Shown: positions 1 to 11,320 of the stretch, piece by piece
Numbering within the stretch: the first letter of the stretch is position 1
Layout: every line of letters starts with the position of its first letter
Assembly (NCBI GenBank): GCA_023053545.1
Contig: JAKZAN010000001.1
Coordinates: 12,788,024-12,852,023 of the forward strand
DNA from: Lepidurus packardi
Taxonomy: Eukaryota; Arthropoda; Branchiopoda; Notostraca; Triopsidae
Reading direction: 5' to 3'
DNA length: 64,000 bases
The notes under the pieces: model-generated
The model's database searches: none
What the model saw: only the letters and a program-made list of their open reading frames with translations
Told to the model about the DNA's origin: nothing
Translations under genes and position numbers: made by a program

Positions 1-1996
1 AGGTCTTAGTTACAGGTCAGAAATTTGACACTGTAAAGTCTACTTCGATGCTACATTGTAGACCCTAGGTAAGGAGAGCTGCGGGTATCTTTCAATTGTC
101 CTATTTATAATTATATAATTATTTCATATGTTATAACGAAAGCTTACGGTGAAAGAAATTGCAAGTTTCAAAAATTTGAAACGATTACCCTTTGGCAAGT
201 CGATAATCCTTAGAAAATATTATTTTATTAGTTTGTACTCTGTACTTACTCAAATTTAAGGGCTCGTACCCAATAATATGTTGTTCCATTTTACAGGTAT
301 ACAATGCAGCTCATCAGGGTACGTACATATTTTCTTTGAATGCAAAAAGACCCGGTTTGGTCTAAAGAAGCATCAGACCGCTATGTACCGTTGACTGTCG
401 AATAAGAGAAAATGAGACATCCACACACTTTCGACATTTCGAGATGGATAATATGGACTACAAACCCCCTAGCCTAGTCCTTAAGTCGCGGTTCGTAGTC
501 CTTAAGTCGGGTACACCGTATTCCTTCTGTCGAGTCGTCCTTGTCTCGCGTTGCCGGTTATTGTGATTCCAAGGTCTAGTTACAGGTCAGAAATCTGACA
601 CTGTAAAGTCTATTTCGATGCTACATTGTAGACCCTAGTTAGGGAGAGTTGCGGGTATCTTTCAATTGTCCTATTTATAATTATATAATTATTTCATATG
701 TTATAACGAAAGCTTACGGGGAAAGAAATTACAAGTTTAAAAAATTTGAAACGATTACCCTTTCGCAAGTCGATACTGCTTAGAAAATATTCTTTTATTA
801 TTTTGTACTCTGTACTTATCCAAATTTAAGGGCTCGTACCCAATATTATATTGTTCCACTTTACAGGTATACAATGCAGCTCATCAGGGTACGTAGATTT
901 TTTCTTTGAATGCAAAAAGCCCCGGTTTGGTCTAAAGAAACATCAGACCGCTATGTACCGTTGACTGTCGAATAAGAGAAAATGAGACACCCACACACTT
1001 TCGACATTTCGAGATGGATAATATGGACTACAAACCCCCTAGCCTAGTCCTTAAGTCGCGGTTCGTAGTCCTTAAGTCGGGTACACCGTATTCCTTCTGT
1101 CGAGTCGTCCTTGTCTCGCGTTGCCGGTTATTGTGATTCCAAGGTCTAGTTACAGGTCAGAAATCTGACACTGTAAAGTCTATTTCGATGCTACATTGTA
1201 GACCCTAGGTAGGGAGAGTTGCGGGTATCTTTCAATTGTCCTATTTATAATTATATAATTATTTCATATGTTATAACGAAAGCTTACGGTGAAAGAAATT
1301 ACAAGTTTAAAAAATTTGAAACGATTACCCTTTCGCAAGTCGATACTGCTTAGAAAATATTCTTTTATTATTTTGTACTCTGTACTTATCCAAATTTAAG
1401 GGCTCGTACCCAATAATATGTTGTTCCACTTTACAAGTATACAATGCAGCTCATCAGGGTACGTAGATTTTTTCTTTGAATGCAAAAAGCCCCGGTTTGG
1501 TCTAAAGAAACATCAGGCCGCTATGTACCGTTGACTGTCGAATAAGAGAAAATGAGACACCCACACACTTTCGACTTTTCGAGATGGATAATATGGACTA
1601 CAAACCCCCTAGCCTAGTCCTTAAGTCACAGTTCGTAGTCCTTAAGTCGGGTACACCGTATTCCTTCTGTCGAGTCGTCCTTGTCTCGCGTTGCCGGTTA
1701 ATGTGATTCCCAGGTCTAGTTACAGGTCAGAAATCTGACACTGTAAAGTCTACTTCGGTACTACATTGTAGACCCTAGGTATGGAGAGTTGCGGGTATCT
1801 TTCAATTGTCCTATTTATAATTATATAATTATTTCATATGTTATAACGAAAGCTTACGGTGGAAGAAATTGCAAGTTTCAAAAATTCGAAACCATTACCC
1901 TTTCGCAAGTCGATGCTCCTTAGAAAAATATTCTTTAATTATTTTGTACTCTGTACTTACTCAAATTTAAGTGCTCGTACCCAATAATATGTTGTT
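1..1996. repeat. ~570-bp tandem satellite, 3.5 copies, truncated by the window edge
   Basis: The same unit begins near 1, 571, 1141 and 1711, each time with AGGTC(T)TAGTTACAGGTCAG, and copies differ by only a few percent. The fourth copy stops at about 1996 after the string AATATGTTGTTC, beyond which the sequence is unrelated. The array enters from outside the window. Inside each unit GTCCTTAAGTCG occurs twice, 22 bp apart, so the unit has its own small internal duplication. No rRNA, tRNA or long ORF is seen in the unit. Confidence 0.95.
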
Positions 1997-2878
1997 CAGT
2001 GTAATTATAGGGAGTCAACGTAGATTGCCATATTTTCAACGTGGTCCACCGAGTGGACCAATATCCCTTTGATGCTGACAATCAATACAAACCAGACTGT
2101 CTTCAGCCAGTGCAAACCATGAAAAATAAGCGGGTGGCTTGTAAACTTGTTTTTACGTAGATAATAAAACAGATAGCTGCTCGATATAGTCGCAAATGCT
2201 GTTGTAATAGCTATAGGTTTTGAAAACGGATTCGTAAAAAACGGAGTAAAGACTCATTATTCAATTCAGATGTACAGATGAGAAGTGACGGCATTTTTTT
2301 CGAATTTTTAGGTCTATTGGATCTAGTCTACATTTTTGCAATGCGAAAGGAATGACTAAGTAACACGGATACATCTCAACACGACAACGCGGTTTTCTTT
2401 TTGTTAGCCTTCCAACGATAACTATAACCACGGCTGGTAATTAACGTCCAACGCATAAAGCATTTCTAGTTGCTCTCTTCTTTGATTCGCAAACCTTGGA
2501 AGCACCGTGGATTATTGCAGCTATAAAACATTTAGCCGACTGCAAAACAAGGTTTTTAACAATCCATCATACAATTTTTCTTTTTTTGCTTTCCCCTTCC
2601 GCTATGTCTTGACTAGCAACTGAACAACGCATGATAATGCAAATGAGCAAACACGTTTAATTAACCTTTTTCCGCTGAGCGCAAATAAGCCAATGTGTGG
2701 CGTTCACACCAGGAATTATACCATGTATATATAAATACCCTCGAAGCAAGGGATATTGGTAATTGTAAATAGACTTTGAAGACTCTATGGGGAGATCTGA
2801 GTTTTAAACGGAATGGGATTCTACACATCACACAAGTAGTTTCAATTGCACGTTTGTGTACACAGTACAAAACACTTA
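1997..2878. other. intergenic, no gene seen
   Basis: AT-rich DNA between the satellite and the 3' end of the SLC6 gene. The only structure noticed is a perfect 8-bp hairpin with a 3-nt loop at 2042-2060 (TGGTCCAC CGA GTGGACCA). The 3' UTR of the SLC6 gene must lie in its right part. Confidence 0.6.
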
Positions 2879-5800
2879 TCATTCCTTCTGGTCGGAGATT
2901 GGTTGGCGACATTTTGCCGCAGCCATTTGCAATGGTCCATCCTCACTTTCCGGTTCTTCGTTCCCTTCTTCGATGGGTATATCCTGGTAATCCTTCAATT
3001 TCAAACTTAATTTCAGTTTCAGTGCTTTAAAAAAAAAATTGTTTGGATTTTTTTCACTTACGTCTAAATCGACATCTGTGATCATCTGTTTGGTGGAGAT
3101 GGTCGTCTCATTCCGACGAATTGCACCTTGATGTATGTTGGCGTCGAATCGAAGACATTGAAATCGGCGGAGCAAGCACACTATGGGAATGGGCAAAATG
3201 GAGAAAAGTGCTAACCCTGCTCCAGTGCCCAGAACCCAGTCAGGGTAATCAGTCATGGTACCCCGTCCCTATACACACGTAAAAAAAAGAACAATCCACC
3301 CCAAAAAATATTCCCAACGGATTACAACGGAGCAGACATGGCACCCCCACCCGTTTTGAAAGATGCAAGTGTAAAATGAATAGTGTGCAAAATTTTTTGG
3401 ACAAGCCATTACGTACTTCTTCCTTATTCCATGCATAGTAGGTGGGTTTGTTGTAGCAGCTGTAAATGATAGAAGCCACTAATAAAACGGCAATGAGAAC
3501 GGGTCCAATAAATCGCCAGGTGAGTTGCCAATACAAGCCCGGGAGATACCCCGTCATTTGTCGAATGTCTTCTGAAAACCTTCATTTGGAACGAAACGCA
3601 GCTCATTAACAGGAATCGCAAACGGATAGGTGCGGGAATTACTATCAGGCCAAACAAGTGAGCTAAAGCACTTGCACGTCTTGTTACAACATGCGAGTTG
3701 AAATTAGTTACATAGAAAAGATGACTTAGAAGAATTGACGGAAGCGAAAAGAAATTAAAAAGGCGTGGGAGGAAATAGTTAGAAATCCGTACCTCTGATG
3801 GCCGTAAATGTACATGACTGCCACCGTTTCAAGAAACCCAATCAGGATCAAACCTGTCGTCCCAGCGAACGAATCAAACAGCTTCACCCAGTACTCCCCC
3901 GCGCCAGTTACAAAAATCAGACCGACCAAGTAACACATAATACACACCCCACCTTGAAGGGAAACGGAGTTAAGCAAGCTTAATGAATTCGATTTTATTT
4001 ACAAGATTTATCAGAATAAGATTACGTTTAAACGTTACCTGATACAACTTCTTTTCGGAAGCCGTGAAAAAAGGGAATATCGAACAAGGTTCCTATGACG
4101 CCTTCCAGTGTACCGATCTGGGATCCAATCCCCAAAGCCAAGAGCATTAAGAAGAAGATAACAGCCCAGAAGAAGTCGAAGGGTAGCGCTACAATAGCTT
4201 GGGTAAACACGATAAAGGCGAGACCCGTGCCTTCTGCAGACTAGGCAAAGTTTAATTGGGTTAAGATCTTAATAGTGAGAGAGTGTATGTGTCTGTGTGA
4301 AGCTGGCTTTTCAGCGCAGTAGGCTGCATTTTTACCTCTCCCATAATTTCATCCAAGTTACAATGCTTGAGCTGTAGACTTACTGCCGTGGCGTTGTTAA
4401 CATGCTGGTCTATAAATCGCATATATTCATCATCGGTTAGTGTCATATTTGACAGATACTGCGGAAAGTTTTCCACCAAAATGTCCTTGTTGCTGAAAAG
4501 GGAAGAAAAGAAGCGAAAACACACACATCAGACCAACTGACAAACCATCAAAGGAGAAAAACTGGACACAAAGTCCAAGAGAATCGAGTCATTGGATAAT
4601 AACTTACTAGTCTAAGCACTTATCGTAATTTCGCACGCCTTTAAAGCCCAGGATGCAGAAGATGACTGCGCTAGCGAAGAGCGCGGTAAAGACGTTACAA
4701 AGAGACAAAATCAGTGCGTCTTTAACACAGTTGTTCCTGATGGGGTTGTAACTCCCGAATGAAATCAGCGATCCAAATCCAATACTGAACGAATAAAAGA
4801 CTTGGGTCGCAGCATCCAACCAGACGGTAGGGTCGAGTAGCTTATGCATCTGCAATTCAAATACGAACAAATGAGCAAAAGGGCCCTTGTCGAGAAGGAA
4901 CAGCAAGCCAAAAAGCAAATGCTGAAATAATACATCACACAAGTCAAGAAACAGGAAAAGAAGACAATTCACCTTTGGCGTATACATATGCAGAAGACCC
5001 ACTCCAGCTCCTTTAAGGGTCACGGCTCGGATAAAGAAAATAATGAGAACAGCATAGGGAAACAGTGCCGTCACATACACAACCTGTCATAATGACGAAA
5101 AAGAACCACCGGGGTGTTAAAATTTGTTCGTCATTCAGCGCCTCAGTTATTGTCGAGGTATTGCACACCTTGCTTTACGGCCAAGGGTACACACCATAAA
5201 GCAATAAATCCCAACTTACTTTGCCGGATGAACGGATCCCACGCATAGTAATAAAATAAACCACTGTCCAGGACAGCAATAAGCATAAAGCCATCCACCA
5301 CTTGACGCCCCCGGTTTCGTTAATTGAGGGGGAGACATCCAATGTGGTCCGGTACCAGAAATACGCAGTTTCTGATGATAGTACACATTCCCTTACCGCG
5401 GTTCCATTCTCCACGGGGCAGGTTGACCATGGCAACGGACTCTGTCACATTTATTACATTACAACGTGTAGTAATCGGAATATAAGTAAGTTTAAACGCA
5501 ATCGCATAAGTCCTTTGCATACTTATAGGGAGGGGGCTTCGAGCTTTTAGGTACTGTAATTACCTGGAATGAATTGAAGAGGTAATAGAAGCACCACGTT
5601 ATAATAACGTTATAGTAGAGGCCAATGAGAAAGGAAACTAGCGTCGAGGCGATACCCAGTCCACCGAGCCAGGGATGGATCAGGTTCCAAGTACCTAAAG
5701 AGCCTTGTCGAAACTTTTGCCCTACTGCCAACTCCAACATGAACACTGGAATGCCTTCCAAGAGCAGCATGACAAAAAATGGAATCAGGAAAGCTCCTAC

Positions 5801-7320
5801 ACAAATCGGGAAGAGAAAAGAATACAAATGTTGGTTTTTGTAATCAATAAGTGACAGCGTAAGCCTCCAGAGACATAAATTTGGATTCAGAATGGGCTTT
5901 TCGCAGCAATTTAGTTTATCTTGAAGGGATATCGTGCTGCTGCCTTTGACATTTCACCAGCAGCCCATTTGCTCCCGGAGGGGTGTCCTTGTCATTGCCA
6001 AGTTTCAGCAATCATATACAGGAATCGAGATGGATCCTACATAGTATGAAGTCCATACCTCCTACGCAACCATGTCACAATCAATAATCGTGGGTGTGGG
6101 ATGCTTCGCAAAATTACGTATCAGCTTTGTGCTCTGGCTTGCGGGCGGAGGATGATTAGAAGACCCTTCAGCACATAAAAACGTCCGTTTTTGTTTTTAT
6201 AAAGAAAAACGTGACGTCCTTTAACTTACGTCATTCACCGAGTGTGTCGTTCCTCTTTTTTCACTTTTTTTTTTCTTAAGAATATTAACAAGCGAAGAAC
6301 CCGAAACAAAGCAATATTCCTCACTATATACATGCCAAGGGAACAGATTGTGTGTCGGGGTGGTAAATAGCAAAGGGTGCTAATACTTGGAGCTTTGGTT
6401 CATCAATATGTGATCACGTGCTTCCTCGGTCAAAAAGCCGCCTCCACTACATTCATTCTTTCCTTTCTGTTGCTATCAAAGAAATACTCGCCGGTTCTGC
6501 CTTGGCTTCTTTGAATGCGAATAAGAGCAAAAGAAGACCCGTTGCTTCCTAAATCTACTATTGATTTTCCTAGCCGTAGCGATGTGGATCAAAGGGGGAA
6601 AGAAAAAAGGCATCTTAAGGTCTCGTGGTACGAATTTATCGATGTTCGGAATCGGTTTTCCGTGCTCATCACTTGCTCCAGCTTTCTGAATTTCTAACTT
6701 TACTTTTGGACCTCGAATTTAATGGAAAATTATCCTCACATTTCCTAGCATGTCCTGACAACGAAGTTGAGTGGTCTGGGTTGCAACTTGCTCTTCACTT
6801 TACATAATTACTGTAGCACAGGCGAAAGGACAAGAAGCTAGTAGGTATAATTTAAGAGATTATTATTTCCACTGCTTATAGTCGTTTAATGTCGACGGTT
6901 TGAGAATTTTCTTTGAATAAATTGGTTACTCAAGGGAAAAACCGAAAGATTTTGAAAGAACAATCGAAAAACATCAAATAGGCGGGAAATAATAGATTCG
7001 TCCCCAAACATACCGCCGCCATTTTGTTGGCACAAGTAAGGGAATCTCCACACGTTGCCAAGACCTACAGATAGGCTAATAGCACTGAACATGAATTGCA
7101 GTTTGTTGTCCCAACCGGCTCGTTCGGGGATCGCGGCGGGGACTTTAATCACGACATCATCCATGCATGTCTCATCGTCTCTTCGGTTGTTGCGGTCACG
7201 ACCACCATTCAGAAAACTCATTTCTTGGCCTTCCCCTTCCCCTGGCACTTCAGCCCCTATATTGAGTCCCAACCCTAGATTCATCGAAGCACGCGAATTC
7301 CGGTGACTCGATTTAGCCAT
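2879..7320 (-). CDS. SLC6-family Na+/Cl--dependent neutral amino-acid transporter
   Basis: Ten coding exons (7320-7014, 5796-5564, 5441-5220, 5083-4973, 4849-4608, 4492-4336, 4240-4039, 3952-3793, 3579-3417, 3268-2879) give 728 residues. The family couples Na+ (and usually Cl-) entry to solute uptake across the plasma membrane through 12 helices. TM1 carries the hallmark [18 protein letters not shown]. The helix-6 region [20 protein letters not shown] followed by SYNPIRNNC, and the loop [15 protein letters not shown], match the SLC6A15-20 (B0AT-like) branch better than the monoamine branch. The TM1 Asp typical of amine transporters is absent (Ser-Val-Gly there). The extracellular loop between exons 5 and 7 is Asn-rich and probably glycosylated. 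The start at 7320 gives a hydrophilic N-tail of about 70 residues before TM1. The last exon reads through an AT-rich stretch (3018-3061) that looks like an intron but has no stop, so two C-termini are possible. Exact substrate unknown. Confidence 0.93.
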
Positions 7321-8956
7321 GGTCTTGTTCTGTATAAAACGCGATCCAAATAGTAAACAATTGTTATTCCAGTAAAGCACAGGTCATACAGTTTCTTTCA
7401 GGAATGGACGCAACTGTTTTTCGATGATAGGCTGTTGCTGTTGATTTTTTCTTCGTATTTGCCTTGAGAGGCGCTGACCGACGCCGTCGATGTCGTATCC
7501 TTGTACGACGATCGATCGTAACCTCTTTTTTTCGTCAAACCATGTCGCCTATCGCCCAGTAAGGAAAACACGAGACGGTAGTGAACTAATCGCGAGCTTA
7601 GCTTCAAGTAACAGGTGTATAACGATCGTGAACCGTTTTATGGATCCAAACCACAAGAATCCAATAGTTAGGAACTTTTAATTGTTCCGGAGAGATTCTG
7701 GGAACTAAAAGGGAGTTGGAACTGGTGGTCGAAGAAGTTTGAAGGTAGCAAGTCACTCTGAAGTTGTAAGCAATAAGCTGGTATGAATCGTGACAGGACT
7801 AGACGAGTCCGATCGAACACGGGTGGGCAAGAAGCCCGAGCAATAATGCAAGTGCGTGGTGTTGGAGATGCAACGGGACTTTTGACCAGACTGAGAAAGG
7901 TTTCTGGTCGTCGATGATGCGTCGTCGGCGTCTGACCTGCGTGCTGACTTGCTTAGCACTAGGGTATGCTATTGGCACGGGGGTTAACAGACAGCAATCT
8001 GACGTCGACGCTGTTCGCTATTATACAGAGGACAGGAGCTGGTTACAAAAGCGGGAAGGAAGAAAAGTATTGACTTTAGGGTCGTAAGACCCAGACGGAA
8101 TCATCTAAATAGAATAAGGGACGGAAAGCCACAGGAACATAAGATAAGCATGTGTCGTCTGTCGTTACCCAGACGTAGGCAAATGTTGAAGTAGCGGTGC
8201 CGTAAGTGTTCAGAGAACAGCATTGTAATGACCGCTAATACAAGCGGCTAAGTGGTCATCACCGCAGTCTCGCGGGCAAAGCAGGTTCTACCTCTTCCTC
8301 GTAATTTTTAAGGGAACGCGACAGAATATTGAGCACCTAAAACTATAACTTCAAGCCAATGTAACATCCAGCCCCCCTCCAAAAGTGCCAAGATGCTAAG
8401 ACCTGCTTTTAGTCACAGCTGCGATGATAGCAAGGGTACTCGAGCGGAAGAAGTTTTAAGCCCCGATATAATGGAATTTGCGTACGACCTGTCAGAAGGT
8501 TTATCTCGGTACATGAAAATAAAGCACTTGAATGGTTTCCTCGCAAAATACGGTACACCTCCACCCTCCTGCACGCATGTATCTATTACCGAAGCCCTTT
8601 CGACAACCTAATTCAGATGAATGAGAGGTAAAGTTAATACTATGAATAGTCACAACGCTAAATAAGAAGTTCATTTACTACTGTTTCAAGCAGGGCTAAA
8701 AAAACGCTATTCCTTAGTAATTCATACAAAAGATGCAACAAGATCGATTTAGATAGCTAGAAACACGGTTATGTCTTAAAATTCAAAAAGACTCGTATTA
8801 TAATTTTTACGTGCGCTTAGATATACAACGCCACCTAACGAGAGAAATCGCAGGTACCTCAAGGAGAAACAAAAACATGCGGTATATATAAGCAAATCAC
8901 ATTTATGGCATAAATAGAACCGGTTAACATAGTTTCTCTTACGAATAAACTCTAAC
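7321..8956. other. divergent intergenic region between SLC6 and mL47 genes
   Basis: About 1.6 kb upstream of both neighbours, so promoters of both should lie here. No clear TATA box was found for either gene. The one open frame worth naming is listed separately at 8393-8611. No RNA gene or repeat recognised. Confidence 0.5.
8393..8611 (+). CDS. small ORF of unknown function, doubtful
   Basis: A 72-residue frame starting MLRPAFSHSCDDSKGTRAEE and ending SITEALSTT. The composition is protein-like (acidic, mixed) and the ATG follows a C-rich leader, but there is no recognisable domain, signal peptide or membrane segment and no splice support. It lies 346 bp upstream of the mL47 start on the same strand. 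It may be an upstream exon, a small gene or chance. Confidence 0.2.
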   Translation: MLRPAFSHSCDDSKGTRAEEVLSPDIMEFAYDLSEGLSRYMKIKHLNGFLAKYGTPPPSCTHVSITEALSTT

Positions 8957-9877
8957 ATGCTTTCCAGGTTGCGTATTGGAGTAACTCACTGCTTGTAAGG
9001 TGTTACATTTTAAATTCAGGGTATTTCTTGATAGTGTGTATTTTAATCACAGGCAAGTTGCGAGACCTATTCCAAGCCTGAAGCCCAGTTTATCATGGGC
9101 GAAAATGGCGTTCTTACACACTACAGGTCAAAAGATGGATCTGATGGAATTTTTTGACGACAAAGCTAACTGGGGGGCGACAGAAGTAAAAACAGGACGG
9201 TCCTGGCGAGCTGACGACCTGAGACTTAAAAGCAACGAAGATCTTCACAAATTATGGTAAAATTTTAAAAAGAGACGTTAGTGTATCTCTTATGTATATA
9301 TAGCAGTACTTTACTAATCACTCCATAATCATAGGTTTGTTCTTCTGAAAGAACGTAATATGTTACTTACAATGGAACATGCTTCGAAAGAAGAAAAGGA
9401 GCTTCTTCCCAGCGCTGAGCGCATTGATAAAGTCAAAGAAAGTATGAAAAATCTGGAAGAAGTAGTACGGGAAAGAAATCGTGCGTACTGGACGCTGGAA
9501 ATTGGTGAAAAGGGCCCAGAAGCAAAGAAAGACCCACACGAAAGTAAAAATGAAAATTTTTTTAAAAAGAAGAAATTACTTTTAATCATAAAATTTGCCT
9601 TTCAGTGGAACTGAGTGAAGTTTTCCAAGCTAGTGTCGAACGTGTTACCGAGCAGGGCGGCAGAGGTGTTCGTAAGTTTATCCTTCATTTGAGGGAGCAA
9701 GAACGTGAACAAAAGCTTCGCGCTATTAGCCGACAAAAGAATCATGTGTTGGGTCTTTTGAAACGGTTTCCCAACTTGGACGAAGAAGTAGTCGCTGCAA
9801 AATACCCCGATGTGGATATAGCAAAGTTGAGAAAACACAGAAAATCTCGTGGCCATTTTGATAATAATAGTGCTTAA
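8957..9877 (+). CDS. mRpL47: mitochondrial large-subunit ribosomal protein uL29m/mL47 (MRPL47)
   Basis: Four exons (8957-8994, 9053-9256, 9335-9543, 9606-9877) encode 240 residues. The N-terminus [20 protein letters not shown] is basic, hydroxylated and free of acidic residues, as expected for mitochondrial import. The core holds the MRP-L47 signature [13 protein letters not shown], then [20 protein letters not shown] and [16 protein letters not shown], where human L47 has the same GRSW(RA)xxLRxKSxxDLHKLWYVLLKE block. The protein replaces bacterial L29 near the exit tunnel of the mitoribosome. A poly(A) signal AATAAA is at about 9900. It is followed after 183 bp by the CIB gene on the same strand. 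The 38-nt first exon is too short for an ORF scan; it was chosen because it restores frame (phase 2) and supplies the presequence. Confidence 0.95.
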
Positions 9878-10060
9878 GTAATGTTGCGAGTAGTTTATGA
9901 ATAAATACAAAAAATATGTCGAAGAAACTGAGTAATTACGAAGTGGCGGCGATAAAAAATGACGTGATCGTGTGACGTCAAGCGGTGATAACACACCAGA
10001 GCTGAGAAACGTGAACACCTCAAACTTGTACAGGATGTTAGTAATGAAACAGGCGTTAAA

Positions 10061-10971
10061 ATGGGTGCCAAGCATAGTGCGAACGAAAGATTATCTGACG
10101 AAGATTTAGATGAATATGTTTTGTTAACTAATTTTTCGCGTCAAGAAATCAAACGGTAAGTAATACACATAACCCTTATCCTCGTTGCTATGCTGTTTCC
10201 GAAGGCTAACACTTTGTGGATTGATAGCTTGGCATTTCCTGTTATTATTGTTATCTCTTCTATAGGCTTTATGCGAGGTTTCAGAGAATTGCTGGTAACA
10301 CTGTAACTAATCCTCGCGCACGCATACCTGCAAATACTGTAATAGACGGTATACCGGAGTTAAAAGTAATAATTCCATGGAGAATTTCCATTCTTTTAAA
10401 ACTTTCTTCCTCTTTCAATTCTCCCTTTCAGTTCAACCCCTTTCGAGATCGTCTGACTTTCGTGTTCTCATCCAGAAGGGACCAAAAGTTTTCCTTTGAC
10501 GATTTCCTGGACCTGGCCGGGGTCTTCGACGAAAAGGCTCCGTTCGACGTCAAGGCAGCGTTTGCTTTCCAGGTTTTCGGTAAGGTCACAAGCGTTTCCC
10601 CAAACAAAGGGAACATAACCATTTAAGGTCAACGCTATTTAGCTACGTATGATTCACCAATGGTTATATTCTTCTAGATTATAATGACGACCAACTGCTA
10701 ACCAGAGCTGACTTGGCTAAAACTTTCGACGTACTAACAGGCGGTGTGAATAATCGAGATTTACTTCTTGATCAAGATGACCTGAATGAATTAATTCAAT
10801 TGGTAACAAGCACATAAGAGCTACTTTCGATTCGCGTATATTAATGTTTAAGTAAATAAGGTTTTCAAAGAAGCTGGCACCAACGGAATCGGCGCTATTT
10901 CGATGCTTGAATTTGAACAACTGCTTAACAAATTACCTGACTTTCCCATATCTTTTCGTTTCCACCTGTGA
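10061..10971 (+). CDS. calcium- and integrin-binding family EF-hand protein (CIB1-4 type)
   Basis: Five exons (10061-10155, 10266-10365, 10432-10579, 10678-10802, 10861-10971) give 192 residues, the usual CIB length (187-191). The start MGAKHS has Gly at position 2 and may be N-myristoylated, like mammalian CIBs. Family landmarks in order: LSDEDLDEYVLLTNFSRQEI, NPFRDRLTFVF, SFDDFLDLAGVF, KAAFAFQVFDYNDDQLLT and the terminal PDFPISFRFHL. EF-hand 3 (DYNDDQLLTRAD) keeps D-x-N-x-D and an Asp at position 12, as in other CIBs. EF-hand 4 (EAGTNGIGAISMLEFEQLL) has lost the acidic ligands seen in the family's DxDGDG loop. CIBs bind integrin tails, kinases and TMC channel complexes. A poly(A) signal is at about 11013. 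Confidence 0.93.
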
Positions 10972-11186
10972 TTTGCTATCTTGTGTTCGCTTAAGCCTAG
11001 TTAATAATGATTAATAAAACCTACGCGTTGGCATGGTCACGCATAGTAAAAAAAAATTGGCCTCCCGGGTTTCAGTATTAGTACAAGCTATCCGTATGTC
11101 TCGAATTTTTCTTGGTCGGACAGAAGAGAAGGCAAAAATGCGTCAGTCCGACGATGCTAGGTCAAAAGGGCCCACCCTTGGGCCCC

Positions 11187-11194
11187 TATATAAG
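11187..11194 (+). promoter_or_regulatory. TATA box of VAT-1 gene
   Basis: TATATAAG follows a GGGCCC-rich inverted motif (GGGCCCACCCTTGGGCCC) and is followed about 30 bp later by TCATTCAGTCC, a plausible initiator. The VAT-1 ATG is 127 bp downstream. Confidence 0.75.
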
Positions 11195-11320
11195 GAGAGC
11201 CCCCGCTCACTCTATTCAGTTCATTCAGTCCTGTGATATCGTATAACACAGACAGCTACGAAAAATCTGCGTTTATTTTATCCTCTTTTTTTGCTGTGAC
11301 CATCTCGTGAGAAAACCAAC

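Noticed and set aside
1-1996. Possible 5S rRNA, tRNA or spliced-leader RNA repeat
   Set aside because: The 570-bp unit has a weak B-box-like GGTTCGTAGTCC but no matching A box, no 5S motif and no Sm site next to a donor; treated as satellite.
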